A stretch of DNA of 64,000 bases from NCBI GenBank assembly GCA_963814975.1, contig CAWFFB010000009.1, forward strand, positions 62,001-126,000, in the 5' to 3' direction. This DNA comes from CAVUXJ01 sp963814975 (lineage in GTDB: Bacteria > Acidobacteriota > Vicinamibacteria > Vicinamibacterales > CAVVIG01). A program made the position numbers and the translations under genes. Below are positions 45,352 to 54,787 of this stretch, piece by piece. Every line of letters starts with the position of its first letter. Position 1 is the stretch's first letter. The notes under the pieces were generated by a model. That model was not told where the DNA came from. It did no database searches and worked only from the letters and a program-made list of their open reading frames with translations.

Positions 45352-46674
45352 GTGAGTGCGTATTCCGCACAGAGCGCGAACGAAATCCGATTCGCTCACG
45401 AGGCGACGCCGCGGACGCCTCTCACGATTGCCCTGCTTCCAGCAGGCGACCGGTTCGAGGACTTCTTCGACAAGATCCGCGTATCGCTCGAGACATTTCG
45501 GGACGAGCTCACTGGGGGTTGGTTGTTCAACTACATCAAGGCGTTGCGCCTCGCCGGAATCCGGACGGTCCTCATTTACACGTCGGCGAGAGTGGACGGG
45601 GTCGTGCGGTTTACGCATGGGGATACGGGAGCCCCGGTGTGGGTGTTGCCATCGCCTGGTCTGCATCAAAGGGTGCGAAACGCTCAACGCCGCTTCCTCC
45701 CCGAGTCCGCCGCACTCGCGGCCACCGCATCGTATCTGGCGACTCCTCTCAGCGGACTCGCACGGGCGCTCCGACACGAGCGATGCGGCGCGATTCTATG
45801 CCAGGAGTATGAGCATGCCCGCTTCGACGCTTGCGTGCTCCTTGGACGGCTGCTTGGGCTGCCCGTGTTCGCTACCTATCAGGGAGGCGGGGAAACGGGA
45901 AGCTGGATCGAGCGCCCGATTCGGCGACTCAGCGTCGATTGTTGCGCCGGACTCATCATCCCGTCGCGGACCGAGATTGCCCGAGTGCAGGGCAGCTATC
46001 GCATCGACCCGGCACGGATCGCTCCCATTCCGAATCCCGTGGAGGTTGTGGCTTGCGGGACGCCAGAGCGGCACGCCACGCGAACTGAGCTCGGGATAGG
46101 CAGCAGTACCCGTGTGGTTGCCTGGCACGGACGCGTTCAGGTGCGAACGAAGGGACTCGATATCCTGCTCGACGCGTGGGATCGCATCTGCTCCGAGCGA
46201 CCGGATTCCGACATCCGGCTGCTGCTCGTGGGAAGTGGCCGCGACGCAGAGGTCCTCCGCAATCGAATCCGCTCCAGCCGCCGGGTTCTCTGGATCGATC
46301 GGTACGTGCTCGATCGCCGGCAGCTATGGTCCTATCTTTCGGCCGCCGACATCTACACGATTCCTTCCAGACGCGAAGGCTTTGCCGTGGCCCTCCTCGA
46401 GGCGATGGCCTGCGGATTGCCAGCCGTCGCCTCCGACGCGCCAGGAGTCGCCGATGTCCTGCCTGAAGGCGAGGCGGATGGTGGGATTATCGTCCCGCGC
46501 GAGGCCGCCCAGGAGTTGGCGTCCGCCTTGCTCAGACTGCTGGACGACCCGGCCCTTGGGGATAGGCTCGGAACAGCAGCACGTCGGCGCATCGAGGAAG
46601 AATTCTCGCTCCATATCGTCGGTCCAAGGCTGCGGCAATTCCTCTTCCCTCACGTGTCACACTGCGCCGACTGA
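45352..46674 (+). CDS. GT4 family (GT-B) glycosyltransferase
   Basis: A 440-residue GT-B enzyme. The N-terminal domain (LTIALLPAGDRFEDFFDKIR) is followed by the linker (IIPSRTEIARVQGSYRIDPA, then IPNPVEV). The C-terminal nucleotide-sugar domain carries GRVQVRTKGLDILLDAWDRI and the EX7E motif region IPSRREGFAVALLEAMACGL, then PAVASDAPG. Retaining GT4 transferases use UDP-, GDP- or TDP-sugars. The gene is intact, on the plus strand after the sulfotransferase with 46 bp between. Specificity unknown. Confidence 0.92.
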   Translation: MSAYSAQSANEIRFAHEATPRTPLTIALLPAGDRFEDFFDKIRVSLETFRDELTGGWLFNYIKALRLAGIRTVLIYTSARVDGVVRFTHGDTGAPVWVLPSPGLHQRVRNAQRRFLPESAALAATASYLATPLSGLARALRHERCGAILCQEYEHARFDACVLLGRLLGLPVFATYQGGGETGSWIERPIRRLSVDCCAGLIIPSRTEIARVQGSYRIDPARIAPIPNPVEVVACGTPERHATRTELGIGSSTRVVAWHGRVQVRTKGLDILLDAWDRICSERPDSDIRLLLVGSGRDAEVLRNRIRSSRRVLWIDRYVLDRRQLWSYLSAADIYTIPSRREGFAVALLEAMACGLPAVASDAPGVADVLPEGEADGGIIVPREAAQELASALLRLLDDPALGDRLGTAARRRIEEEFSLHIVGPRLRQFLFPHVSHCAD

Positions 46675-46718
46675 AGCATCCGTCCGGCTGCTTCAATTTG
46701 GAAGGGCTTCGGAGTTTC

Positions 46719-47744
46719 TCAGGTGCCCGGCCGGAGGGCATTCGAGCGAAAGGTAGCTAGTTCGTCAAGCCAGGGCCGCGCCTGCTCGACCCACGCCCAC
46801 TGGGCGGCATAGCGGCGCCCGGGCCGTGTCTCGTGGCCCAGGGGTGGACTGTTGACGAATTCACGGACAATACGATACCGGAGGCTACGGCCGGCTCCTT
46901 GCGCCACCTCGATCAGGTCGGGGAGAAAGTCCCGGCCGCGATAGTTCCTATCCACGGTCGCGGCCTGCAGGTAATGGCGGAAGGCGTCGCGGTGCCGGCC
47001 GGCGCGCAAAGAAATCCGCGCCAGATGCCTGTAGAACCCGACGCGGTCGACTGGACCGCCGTAACGTTTGTCGATGACAGCCAGTTCGGCGAACTTGCGG
47101 GGCGTGTCCCGCGACATGTTGCTGCCGTGGACGCGATAGCCCACGAGCGGCCGTTTCACGCCCACAGGCCTCGCAAGGCGGGACAGCCGGATCCACAAGT
47201 CCCAATCGGCGAACGTGCTTAATGACGGGTCGAACGGCTCCGAGGGGAGCAAGTCACGACGCACGACCACCCCTGAGCAGCCACCGGGGATAAGGTTGGT
47301 GCGCGGCAGTGCTGCGACAACCTCGACGGGATCAGCCGGAGGGGCGCCACCCAGCAGACGCAGGTCTTCAGTGACGTTTACCGCACCTGCGTAGGCCCAC
47401 CGGCTGCCCGCCTGCTCGGCGGCCCGCACCTGGGACGCTAGTTTGTCGGGCGCCCAGAGATCGTCGTCGTCAACAAAGGCGATCCAGCTTCCGCTCGCCT
47501 CGGCGACACCGCGGTTTCGCGCCACGCTGACTCCCTGCGGTGACTCATGACGCAGCAGACGCACTCGGGGCTCGCCAAGCTTTTCAATCACACCTCCAAC
47601 GTCGTCGGTGGACCCATCGTCTACGACGAGCACTTCTAGTTCGACGCCCTGTTGCCAAAGGACGCTGTGCAGGGTGAGTGAGAGGAGCTGCGGACGGTTG
47701 TGCGTCGGTACTATGACCGAAACGATTGGACTTGAGGGCATCAT
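46719..47744 (-). CDS. GT2 family glycosyltransferase
   Basis: Intact 341-residue GT-A enzyme: SPIVSVIVPTHNRPQLLSLT, EVLVVDDGSTDDVGGVIEKL, SWIAFVDDDDLWAPDKLASQ, FADWDLWIRLSRLARPVGVK (here ADW replaces the more usual EDW), and a C-terminal helix VEQARPWLDEL. It reads convergently with the GT4 gene. The same paralogous set as the genes at 35212, 37136 and 53616. Confidence 0.92.
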   Translation of the reverse strand: MMPSSPIVSVIVPTHNRPQLLSLTLHSVLWQQGVELEVLVVDDGSTDDVGGVIEKLGEPRVRLLRHESPQGVSVARNRGVAEASGSWIAFVDDDDLWAPDKLASQVRAAEQAGSRWAYAGAVNVTEDLRLLGGAPPADPVEVVAALPRTNLIPGGCSGVVVRRDLLPSEPFDPSLSTFADWDLWIRLSRLARPVGVKRPLVGYRVHGSNMSRDTPRKFAELAVIDKRYGGPVDRVGFYRHLARISLRAGRHRDAFRHYLQAATVDRNYRGRDFLPDLIEVAQGAGRSLRYRIVREFVNSPPLGHETRPGRRYAAQWAWVEQARPWLDELATFRSNALRPGT

Positions 47745-48077
47745 TGGGCACTCCGCCGTCCTGACTGCAGGCGGAGCAGGAGCTCCAATAGTCCGAGAAT
47801 ATCAGAGGGGCAGAGCGCTGAATCCACTGAGTTCTCCGGTCCGCGACATGGCTGCGGAAGACGTTCAGCCACTGAGATGGCGTGTGGTATCCTATCGAGG
47901 CTCAATTTGACCGCCCGTATTGGCGAAACAACCTGCCTCTCAAGGGCGTAGAGTCGCTCGTTGCGTCCTCGGTGCGAAGGATCCGCAGTGCGATTGCGGC
48001 CGCGATTCGCGCGCCGGCCTGCCGCGAGCGTCTGCTACCGGCGCCCGGACGATTCGTGACCGCGTGACGGTAGCGGC
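47745..48077. other. 333-bp divergent intergenic region
   Basis: Lies between the minus-strand GT2 and the plus-strand ABC permease, so it should contain promoters for both. No protein-like ORF and no clear -35/-10 pair identified. Confidence 0.45.
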
Positions 48078-48979
48078 ATGAACACCGGAGCGACCACGCA
48101 GCGGTCTGATAATCTGGACGGTCCGATGACTGTCCATCCGGTCACGGTCTATACTCCCGAATCGCCGCTCCGTCACCCGACCGGATTCGTTCGTGCGATG
48201 GTCGCGGACCTGTTGGCCTCCCGGCGAGCTCGCCTGGCGGTTGTTCATCCGCGATTTGACCGCGCAGTACCGCAACAGTCTTCTCGGGTACGTCTGGGTT
48301 TTCGTGCCGCCCTTGATGACTAGTCTGCCCTTCGTCTATCTCAATTCAGCGGGCGTGCTGAGAATGGGCGACACGCCCATCCCGTACGCGGCCTACGCCA
48401 TGGTTGGCACGATCATCTGGCAGACGTTTGTTGAAGCGCTCAACAGCCCGCTCAGGACTGCCAACGCGGCACGTTCCATCCTCACTCGCATCAATTTCCC
48501 GCGCGAAGCGATCCTGCCTCTCGGGACTGATGCAGGTGGGCTTCAGTTTTCTGGTGCGTCTTGTGTTACTGGTGTTGGTATTTGCCGCGTTCGGTTTAGC
48601 GCCAGCGCGGACGACCCCGCTGTTTTTCCTCGGCATGATGAGCGTAGCGCTGACGGGATTCATGATCGGCCTCCTATTGACTCCAATCGGCCTCCTCTAT
48701 GGCGACGTGCAGCAAAGCCTCCCGATTGCGAGCACATTTCTGATGCTGCTCACGCCGGTTCTCTATCCTGTACCGGCGTCCGGCTTGGCCGCCGTCGTCA
48801 CCGCCCTCAATCCGCTGACTCCCCTCGTCACTACAACGCGTGACTGGCTGACGACGGGTTCCGCGGCCGATGCAAGCGGTTTCGTTCTAGTAACGCTGGT
48901 GACGATCATCCTCTTGCTGTTCGGCTGGGTCGCCTATCGCTTGGCGCTGCCGCATCTCATCGCACGGCTTGGCAACTGA
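48078..48979 (+). CDS. ABC-2 type polysaccharide exporter permease (Wzm-like), frameshifted twice
   Basis: Three frames join to one ~300-residue permease: the N-terminal leader (MNTGATTQRSDNLDG to VADLLASR), then after a break near 48235 WRLFIRDLTAQYRNSLLGYV, WVFVPPLMTSLPFVYLNSAG and IPYAAYAMVGTIIWQTFVEA, then after a break near 48525 VGFSFLVRLVLLVLVFAAFG, MMSVALTGFMIGLLLTPIGL, and VLYPVPASGLAAVVTALNPL. The RDLTAQYRNSLLG entry helix and NP(L/I)TP near the end are hallmarks of O-antigen/capsule exporter permeases. It works with the ATPase that begins 10 bp before its stop. Confidence 0.85.
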
Positions 48980-48989
48980 GTTGGATAGT

Positions 48990-50186
48990 ATGAGCGGCAA
49001 CGTACTGGTTCGAGTTGACGGCGTATCGAAGAAGTTCTGCCGCGACCTGAAGCGATCGCTCTGGTACGGCCTCAAGGACACAGCGGCTGATCTCCTCGGC
49101 CGCGACGGCCTCAACTCGCTCCGTCCGCACGAATTCTGGGCGGTAGACGGCGTCTCATTGGAGCTCAGGCGCGGTGAATGCCTCGGCCTCATCGGCCGCA
49201 ATGGCGCGGGCAAAACGACGCTGTTGAAAATGTTGAATGGGCTCATCAAGCCTGACAAGGGGCGGATTGAGATTCAGGGCCGGGTAGGGGCGCTCATTTC
49301 GCTCGGAGCCGGATTCAATCCGATCCTCACCGGGCGCGAGAACATCCACGTCAACGGCTCCGTCCTTGGACTGACGAACAAGGAGATTGACGCCAAGCTC
49401 GACGCAATTGTGGAATTTGCGGAGATCGGCGACTTCATCGACACGCCGGTGCAGAGCTACAGCTCCGGCATGCAGGTACGGCTCGGCTTCGCCGTTGCAA
49501 CGGCATTGCGGCCAGACGTCCTGTTGCTGGACGAAGTGTTGGCGGTGGGCGACGCCCCATTTCGTGCCAAATGCTATGAGCGATTAGCCAACATCCGCGA
49601 AGAGGCGGCGTTTGTGCTGGTTAGTCATGATACGGATCAAATCGCGCGAGTGTGTTCGAGTGTGCTCCTGCTGGACAGTGGGTGCCAGCGATATCTGGGC
49701 GATGTGCGCCACGGGATTCGACTCTATCAAGAACTTTCACGGCAACAGACTTCGTTCTCGCCGCACGAGCACATCGCCGAGCGCGTCGTCGCATCGATCG
49801 CCTCCTGCGATGACGCAGTTGCGCTGGACGGGCTTTTGCATTTCTCTCTCTCAATGCGGCTCGAGGAGCTCATCACCTGCGCCGATCTGCGCGTGACCTT
49901 GTGGGGCGACGATGGTCTGCCCGCCCTGGATGCCTATACGAGGACGCAGGGTTGCGCGCTCAGTTTGGAAAAGGGAGCGAGCCTTATGACCTTCGCAGTT
50001 GGTCCTCTCCGGCTAAAGCGCGGTCGGTACGCAGTCAGCATTGCTCTCCTAAACCGCGCTAATAACCTCCACCTGTACTGGGGCGACCGCATCCGTACCG
50101 TCGAGATAGAGGGCCCGGTGACCGCAGCGGCGCCGTATACACCCGCACTGACGTGGGTTTCAATGGCTGCTACGAACAGGGATTGA
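48990..50186 (+). CDS. ABC transporter ATP-binding protein with C-terminal Wzt-like domain
   Basis: From ATG 48990 about 398 residues. Walker A GLIGRNGAGKTTLLKMLNGL, signature SYSSGMQVRLGFA, Walker B PDVLLLDEVLAVGDA and the switch His in VLVSHDTDQIARVC are all present. The domain after about residue 240 resembles the Wzt C-terminal carbohydrate-binding domain, which recognises the terminal modification of the finished chain before export. TTG 48969, within the permease end, is the alternative start. Together with the permease it forms an ABC-dependent exporter in the inner membrane. Confidence 0.93.
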   Translation: MSGNVLVRVDGVSKKFCRDLKRSLWYGLKDTAADLLGRDGLNSLRPHEFWAVDGVSLELRRGECLGLIGRNGAGKTTLLKMLNGLIKPDKGRIEIQGRVGALISLGAGFNPILTGRENIHVNGSVLGLTNKEIDAKLDAIVEFAEIGDFIDTPVQSYSSGMQVRLGFAVATALRPDVLLLDEVLAVGDAPFRAKCYERLANIREEAAFVLVSHDTDQIARVCSSVLLLDSGCQRYLGDVRHGIRLYQELSRQQTSFSPHEHIAERVVASIASCDDAVALDGLLHFSLSMRLEELITCADLRVTLWGDDGLPALDAYTRTQGCALSLEKGASLMTFAVGPLRLKRGRYAVSIALLNRANNLHLYWGDRIRTVEIEGPVTAAAPYTPALTWVSMAATNRD

Positions 50187-50434
50187 GGTCTCTCAGGCTC
50201 CTGGCGCCGTATACGCCGCTGCTGACCGGTCGGTCGGGGCCATATATTGACCGTGCGATTCGAACGCTCCAGCACGCGCGCCGCGACGGCATAGGCCGGT
50301 TCTCGCGTGCGGTTGCTGGGATCGCCAAACAGGTACTCGTGCCGCTGAGCCTCGGCTCAAGAGAGGTGAAAAGTCGGCATCATCAGGCGACCGGTACTCG
50401 CCAGTAAATAATCCAGTTATCAGAGTGGATTGAC

Positions 50435-51823
50435 ATGTCAGATGGTAATGTCCTCTTGTTCATCTGCGAGAAGTACTTTCTGCGATTTTACACGCCCCTC
50501 GCTGACCGCCTCGTTCGTTCCGGCTTTCGCCCCGTCTGGGTAACGTTGGACGGAGTGGGCCAGTGGAACTATGACTGGATAGATCCGGGCCCGGCAATCG
50601 AGAGACTTGCAGAGGCCCCTGATTTGAACTGTCGGGAGAGCATCGACGAGCTGTGCGTCCTCGAGCGTCTGGTGTTCGAACGGCCCAGCTTGTTCAAAAG
50701 CTACCCATACACGATAAATGTCGTTCGCACGCCAGAACGAGCGCGGCGGCTGGCCGAGGTGTGGTATCGATCAACGTCGGCCCTCCTCCACCGCTTTCGA
50801 CCAAAGGCAGTCTTCATCTGGAATGGACGCTATCTGCCGTATCGCGCGGTCTCGGCCGCTTGCGACGCCGTTGGACAGTTGTTCTTCACGAGCGAGATTG
50901 GGTGGATACCAGGCACGATATTCATCGATCGAGGGGTCTTATCGACAAATACAACGGATCTGTGTGGTCGCAGCCTTGAATCACCCGCGACAACAGACGG
51001 CTCGCGAGCACAGAGGTTTCTGGAGGACTACACGGCCCAAAAACCCACGATGGTAACGCAGACCGTCGCCTCGGCATCCGAGGTGCGGCGGCATCTACTC
51101 GGAGGAGGTTCATTTCTACTCTTGTATGGCTGCCAAGTAGATTGGGACACGAATATAGTCATTGGGGCTCGACGGTTCGGTTCCAACGCGGCAGCGGTTG
51201 CTTTCCTCATGGAATGCATGTCCAGTGTGCCTGGCGCCCGTCTCGTGGTCAAGACTCACCCTCTTGATTCAGAGACGAAAGTCGATGTGCTCCGTGACAT
51301 CGTCGGAGACCGAGGAACGGTCATTTCTGACATTCACCCGCATACGCTCATCGAGGCAGCTGACTGTGTCTCGGTTCGCAATTCGACACTCGGCTTCGAA
51401 GGCCTTTGTTATGGCAAGCCGCTTATCCTTCTAGAAGATGCAAAATACAAACATCCAAGGCTGACACTCGAGGCGAGAAATGTCGCCGAAGGTGCCGCGA
51501 CTCTTCTGACGGTAGCGACGAATAACTGCGATGTGCCGGATCGAGATGCTCTCCGGAAATTCATCTTGCATCTCATCGACCACTATCTGGTTCCGGTTGG
51601 TTATCGCTACTTCTTTGAACCCGAGAAATTGCACATCTTGTCGCATTTTAGTCGCAACCAGAGTTATCAAGGTTTGGAGCAGTTGCTCAATGAAGTGCCT
51701 CCTCCGATTGACGTCGATGCCGATGACGGTGTGATGCAGGCCCTCGAGCACTGCACATTGCACCGTCCGCAGCCACAATCATTTCTGTACAGGCACGTTC
51801 GGAGAGTTTCGGACTGGTTCTGA
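50435..51823 (+). CDS. Capsule polysaccharide synthesis-type (KpsC/KpsS-like) protein
   Basis: A 462-residue protein starting MSDGNVLLFICEKYFLRFYT. The central and C-terminal parts resemble the Capsule_synth family: LVVKTHPLDSETKVDVLRDI, then VISDIHPHTLIEAADCVSVR, and NSTLGFEGLCYGKPLILLED. These conserved His, Glu and Ser positions are the CMP-Kdo transferase-like signature of KpsC/KpsS proteins, which build the Kdo linker on a lipid anchor in ABC-dependent capsules. It follows the ABC exporter genes, which fits. Whether it uses Kdo or another sugar is not visible. GC content is slightly lower than in neighbours. Confidence 0.7.
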   Translation: MSDGNVLLFICEKYFLRFYTPLADRLVRSGFRPVWVTLDGVGQWNYDWIDPGPAIERLAEAPDLNCRESIDELCVLERLVFERPSLFKSYPYTINVVRTPERARRLAEVWYRSTSALLHRFRPKAVFIWNGRYLPYRAVSAACDAVGQLFFTSEIGWIPGTIFIDRGVLSTNTTDLCGRSLESPATTDGSRAQRFLEDYTAQKPTMVTQTVASASEVRRHLLGGGSFLLLYGCQVDWDTNIVIGARRFGSNAAAVAFLMECMSSVPGARLVVKTHPLDSETKVDVLRDIVGDRGTVISDIHPHTLIEAADCVSVRNSTLGFEGLCYGKPLILLEDAKYKHPRLTLEARNVAEGAATLLTVATNNCDVPDRDALRKFILHLIDHYLVPVGYRYFFEPEKLHILSHFSRNQSYQGLEQLLNEVPPPIDVDADDGVMQALEHCTLHRPQPQSFLYRHVRRVSDWF

Positions 51824-51925
51824 GACACGACAAGGGCCGTAACTTGTGGATCACGGCTGACGGGCGACTGTCGTCCGCGTGTACTCGACGACGATCACGT
51901 GTGGGTGCAGTTCGGCTGGGCACGC

Positions 51926-52828
51926 TCAGCGCCCGAGCCACCGATCCAGCCACAGTTCGAACGTGCCGGCATCCCAATCCCCCACCACGTTCCGAGGGAT
52001 CAGAAACGGATAGTGATCGGGGCGGGCCAGGCCCCCGGTGCCGGTATAAGCCAATGTGTATCCGGCCTCGCGAACCAACTGTGTGGTAGCGGCATCGAAT
52101 GCCTCGTGACCCCCGTACGGGTACGAGAACAGGCTCACGCGCCTTTCCAGTAACCGTTCAAGCTGAACGCGACTCCCATCAATCTCGTTCCACTGTTCAC
52201 CGGCCGGGAGGGCGGCGAGAAAGGGATGCGTAAGCGTATGAGCACCCACCTCGACTCCAGGCGTTGTCGATAGGGCGCGGAGCTCCTCGGCGTTGATCCA
52301 TCGGTGGGTCTCCCGGTCAACAGTCTGGACGCCCAGCTGGGCTTCGATCTGGGCCAGGTTCGACTCGATCGCGTCCGGCCGCAGCCGTTGCAAGCGACAG
52401 TACAGCGCTGCGTGTGTCCGCGCACGTGCCATGGAGGACCGGACGTCAGCCCACAGGTGGCGCCCGCCGATCTCGACATCGATGTGGTCAACGGCCGGTT
52501 CGTGTCCCAACAGAATTTGCTCCAGACGATCCCACCAGACCTCCCTCCGTTCCCCTACCCGCCCAGCAGTGATGAAGAAGGTCGCGGGCAGACCGGCAGT
52601 TGTGAGAATGCTGCAGGCCTCCCGCGTGTTGTCGGCGTACCCGTCGTCAAAGGTGATCGCGATCTGCCGTAGGATCCCGTTAGCTGCCCGCAGCGGCACG
52701 ACGTCGCACCGTCGGCGCAGGATGTCGCACTGCTGCGCGAAGCGATCCGGACGCACGGCGAATCCGTACGGATCGCGGTCCAGCTGGGCCACGCGGTGGT
52801 AGAGGAGGACGAGCGTGCCTGCGAGCAT
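51926..52828 (-). CDS. Polysaccharide deacetylase (NodB-like)
   Basis: Start at ATG 52828 (MLAGTLVLLYHRVAQLDRDP), overlapping the methyltransferase stop as TGATG; the open frame extends upstream but not with homology. About 300 residues. NodB motifs: IAITFDDGYADNTREACSIL (catalytic Asp pair), VEVGAHTLTHPFLAALPAGE (zinc-binding H-x3-H), and LFSYPYGGHEAFDAATTQLV (motif 3). All key residues are present, unlike in the paralogue at 36161 where motif 1 is altered. Likely removes acetyl groups from the glycan made by this locus. Confidence 0.9.
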   Translation of the reverse strand: MLAGTLVLLYHRVAQLDRDPYGFAVRPDRFAQQCDILRRRCDVVPLRAANGILRQIAITFDDGYADNTREACSILTTAGLPATFFITAGRVGERREVWWDRLEQILLGHEPAVDHIDVEIGGRHLWADVRSSMARARTHAALYCRLQRLRPDAIESNLAQIEAQLGVQTVDRETHRWINAEELRALSTTPGVEVGAHTLTHPFLAALPAGEQWNEIDGSRVQLERLLERRVSLFSYPYGGHEAFDAATTQLVREAGYTLAYTGTGGLARPDHYPFLIPRNVVGDWDAGTFELWLDRWLGR

Positions 52829-53619
52829 CAGTGCACATTGTCCTTGAGCACACGGGCCGCAACCACGAGAGGGAACTCCCGATCGGCAACTTGCAGCTCC
52901 TCCGGCCGAAGTTCCTCGGCCGCCAGTCCGTAGAGGAACGCGGTGCACGAGAGGACGTTGCCGTAGGTCGTAATGTCCGCGCGTCCATCGGACAGCCCGG
53001 TCAGCAACCACTCCAATCCAGTTTTTGTGACGCGCCATCGGTCATGATGGAAACCCTTGCGGGCTTCGTGACGCCCGAGCGTCGGTACGGTCAGCAGCAG
53101 GACACCTCCCGGGGAGAGCGCCCGCCAGATATTGGCCAGCGCGATGCGCATGTCGGGGACCAGATGCAGCGTTTGCGTGAAGATGACGCAGTCGAACCGC
53201 ACCGGAGGGAGTGAGTCCGGCTCGCCCAGGTCCGCGACGATCGTCGCGGCGTGATTAGCAGGGTTGATATCGAGCACCTCGCTGTCGGTGACGCGCGCGC
53301 CCCCGAACCGGTGCGTGTAGTCGGCATTCAATATCTCCAGGCATGCCCCCCGCACGTCCTGAGCATGCCCCGCCAGAAATTCCTCGATGTAGACGCGATC
53401 GATCGGAGTGCCGCGGTCATATCCCCATGAACGAGTGAAGGGCGTCATACGGCGCAGGCTGCCCCACGTTACAGACCCTGGCGGGCAATCTGGATCGATA
53501 ACCCCGAACAGTCGCTGGACGGCGGCGGGCAACTTGTGCGCACCCCGCCGTGCGCGATCCTGAATGGGAGGTGGCAAACGCCGAAACCGCGCCCGGAGCA
53601 CTTTGTCCAAAAACGTCAT
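52828..53619 (-). CDS. SAM-dependent methyltransferase (class I)
   Basis: A 263-residue protein from ATG 53619 (MTFLDKVLRARFRRLPPPIQ). SAM-binding region: ACLEILNADYTHRFGGARVT, then VLDINPANHAATIVADLGEP, and FDCVIFTQTLHLVPDMRIAL; LSPGGVLLLTVPTLGRHE is the post-motif strand typical of glycan or small-molecule methyltransferases. The start overlaps the end of the upstream GT2 gene (ATGA), and its stop overlaps the deacetylase, forming a coupled trio. It might methylate or cap the polysaccharide terminus, the kind of group that Wzt domains recognise. Confidence 0.85.
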   Translation of the reverse strand: MTFLDKVLRARFRRLPPPIQDRARRGAHKLPAAVQRLFGVIDPDCPPGSVTWGSLRRMTPFTRSWGYDRGTPIDRVYIEEFLAGHAQDVRGACLEILNADYTHRFGGARVTDSEVLDINPANHAATIVADLGEPDSLPPVRFDCVIFTQTLHLVPDMRIALANIWRALSPGGVLLLTVPTLGRHEARKGFHHDRWRVTKTGLEWLLTGLSDGRADITTYGNVLSCTAFLYGLAAEELRPEELQVADREFPLVVAARVLKDNVH

Positions 53620-54617
53620 GACGTAAAGTCTATCGGTAGCCAGGTCCGATCGTTCTCGCGAACGAGTCGGTCGACCCAAAGCCGAGCTTCTTCCTTCCAG
53701 GCGCTGTGCGGATCAATTCGCGGTGGGCGAATTCCGCGCGGGAACCCGAATCGGTCCGCCCGACTCCGGACGACCTCCGCAAACAGCTTCCAGACATCTG
53801 GAACGAATGCCCTCGCGATATAACGGTGATCTCCCACCATCGCCGCGCGACAGTAATACTGGAGGGCTCTACGGCGCCAACCCGCGCGCTTGGCGAACCT
53901 CGCCAGATACTGGTTGTACTCGCAGCGATCCACCTGGCCGCCGTAACGCTTTTCGATTTCGTCGGCCTCGGAGAACATCCCCTCCAGGTCCAACGAAGCG
54001 CTGCCCGGATGGAAACGGTAGCCAACCAGTGGCTTCGCGACGCAGGCCGGCGGCCCTCGGCGGGCCAGCCTGATCCACAGATCCCAGTCTGCGGAGTGAA
54101 AGAGCCTGCCGTCGAAGGCGGTGGGCGTGGGGAGCCATCCCTTCTCCACGATTACGTTCGAGGATCCGGCGGGAAGCATGTTCCTGACCGTCAGTTCCTC
54201 GACGACCTTCTCGGGTGGGGCTGGTGGCCGACCGGCGAGGATCCTGTTGTCCACAGTGATGTCAACCGCGCCTGCGTATGCCCAGCCTCGGCTACTTCGG
54301 CGAAGCGCTTCGAGCTGGAGTGCGAGCTTGTCGGGAGCCCACAAATCATCGTCGTCCAGGAAGGCTATCCACTCACCGCGCGCTTCCGCTATCCCGCGAT
54401 TGCGAGCAGCGCTCACGCCCTGCGCACGCGCATGACGCACCACCCGAATCCGCGGATCGCCGAGGCTCCGCAGCATGCGGCAGGTATCGTCGGTGGACCC
54501 GTCATCGACGACGATCGCCTCAAAGTCCACGTTACGCTGCCACATGACGCTTCGGAGCGACAGCTCGAGCAGCTCGCTGCGGTTGTGCGTCGGGACGATC
54601 ACCGAGACTTCAGTCAC
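53616..54617 (-). CDS. GT2 family glycosyltransferase
   Basis: Intact 333-residue member of the paralogous set: MTEVSVIVPTHNRSELLELS, FEAIVVDDGSTDDTCRMLRS, EWIAFLDDDDLWAPDKLALQ, HSADWDLWIRLARRGPPACV, and a C-terminal helix KEEARLWVDRLV. It is the first gene of the minus-strand trio GT2-methyltransferase-deacetylase with overlapping codons. Confidence 0.92.
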   Translation of the reverse strand: MTEVSVIVPTHNRSELLELSLRSVMWQRNVDFEAIVVDDGSTDDTCRMLRSLGDPRIRVVRHARAQGVSAARNRGIAEARGEWIAFLDDDDLWAPDKLALQLEALRRSSRGWAYAGAVDITVDNRILAGRPPAPPEKVVEELTVRNMLPAGSSNVIVEKGWLPTPTAFDGRLFHSADWDLWIRLARRGPPACVAKPLVGYRFHPGSASLDLEGMFSEADEIEKRYGGQVDRCEYNQYLARFAKRAGWRRRALQYYCRAAMVGDHRYIARAFVPDVWKLFAEVVRSRADRFGFPRGIRPPRIDPHSAWKEEARLWVDRLVRENDRTWLPIDFTS

Positions 54618-54787
54618 GCTCGGTCCAATGTTCGGACTCGCCTAGTGGGCGTTCAGCGATTGATGGGCTGGAGCGGTACACTTGCGTGCCTTCTCATCTT
54701 CGCGGGAGCTAGTAGTGCGCCTCCACTCGGCGATCACAGAGAGGGACGACGAGGCCGGCGCTCGGCGGGGGAGCGGCTCGCCGCTCG

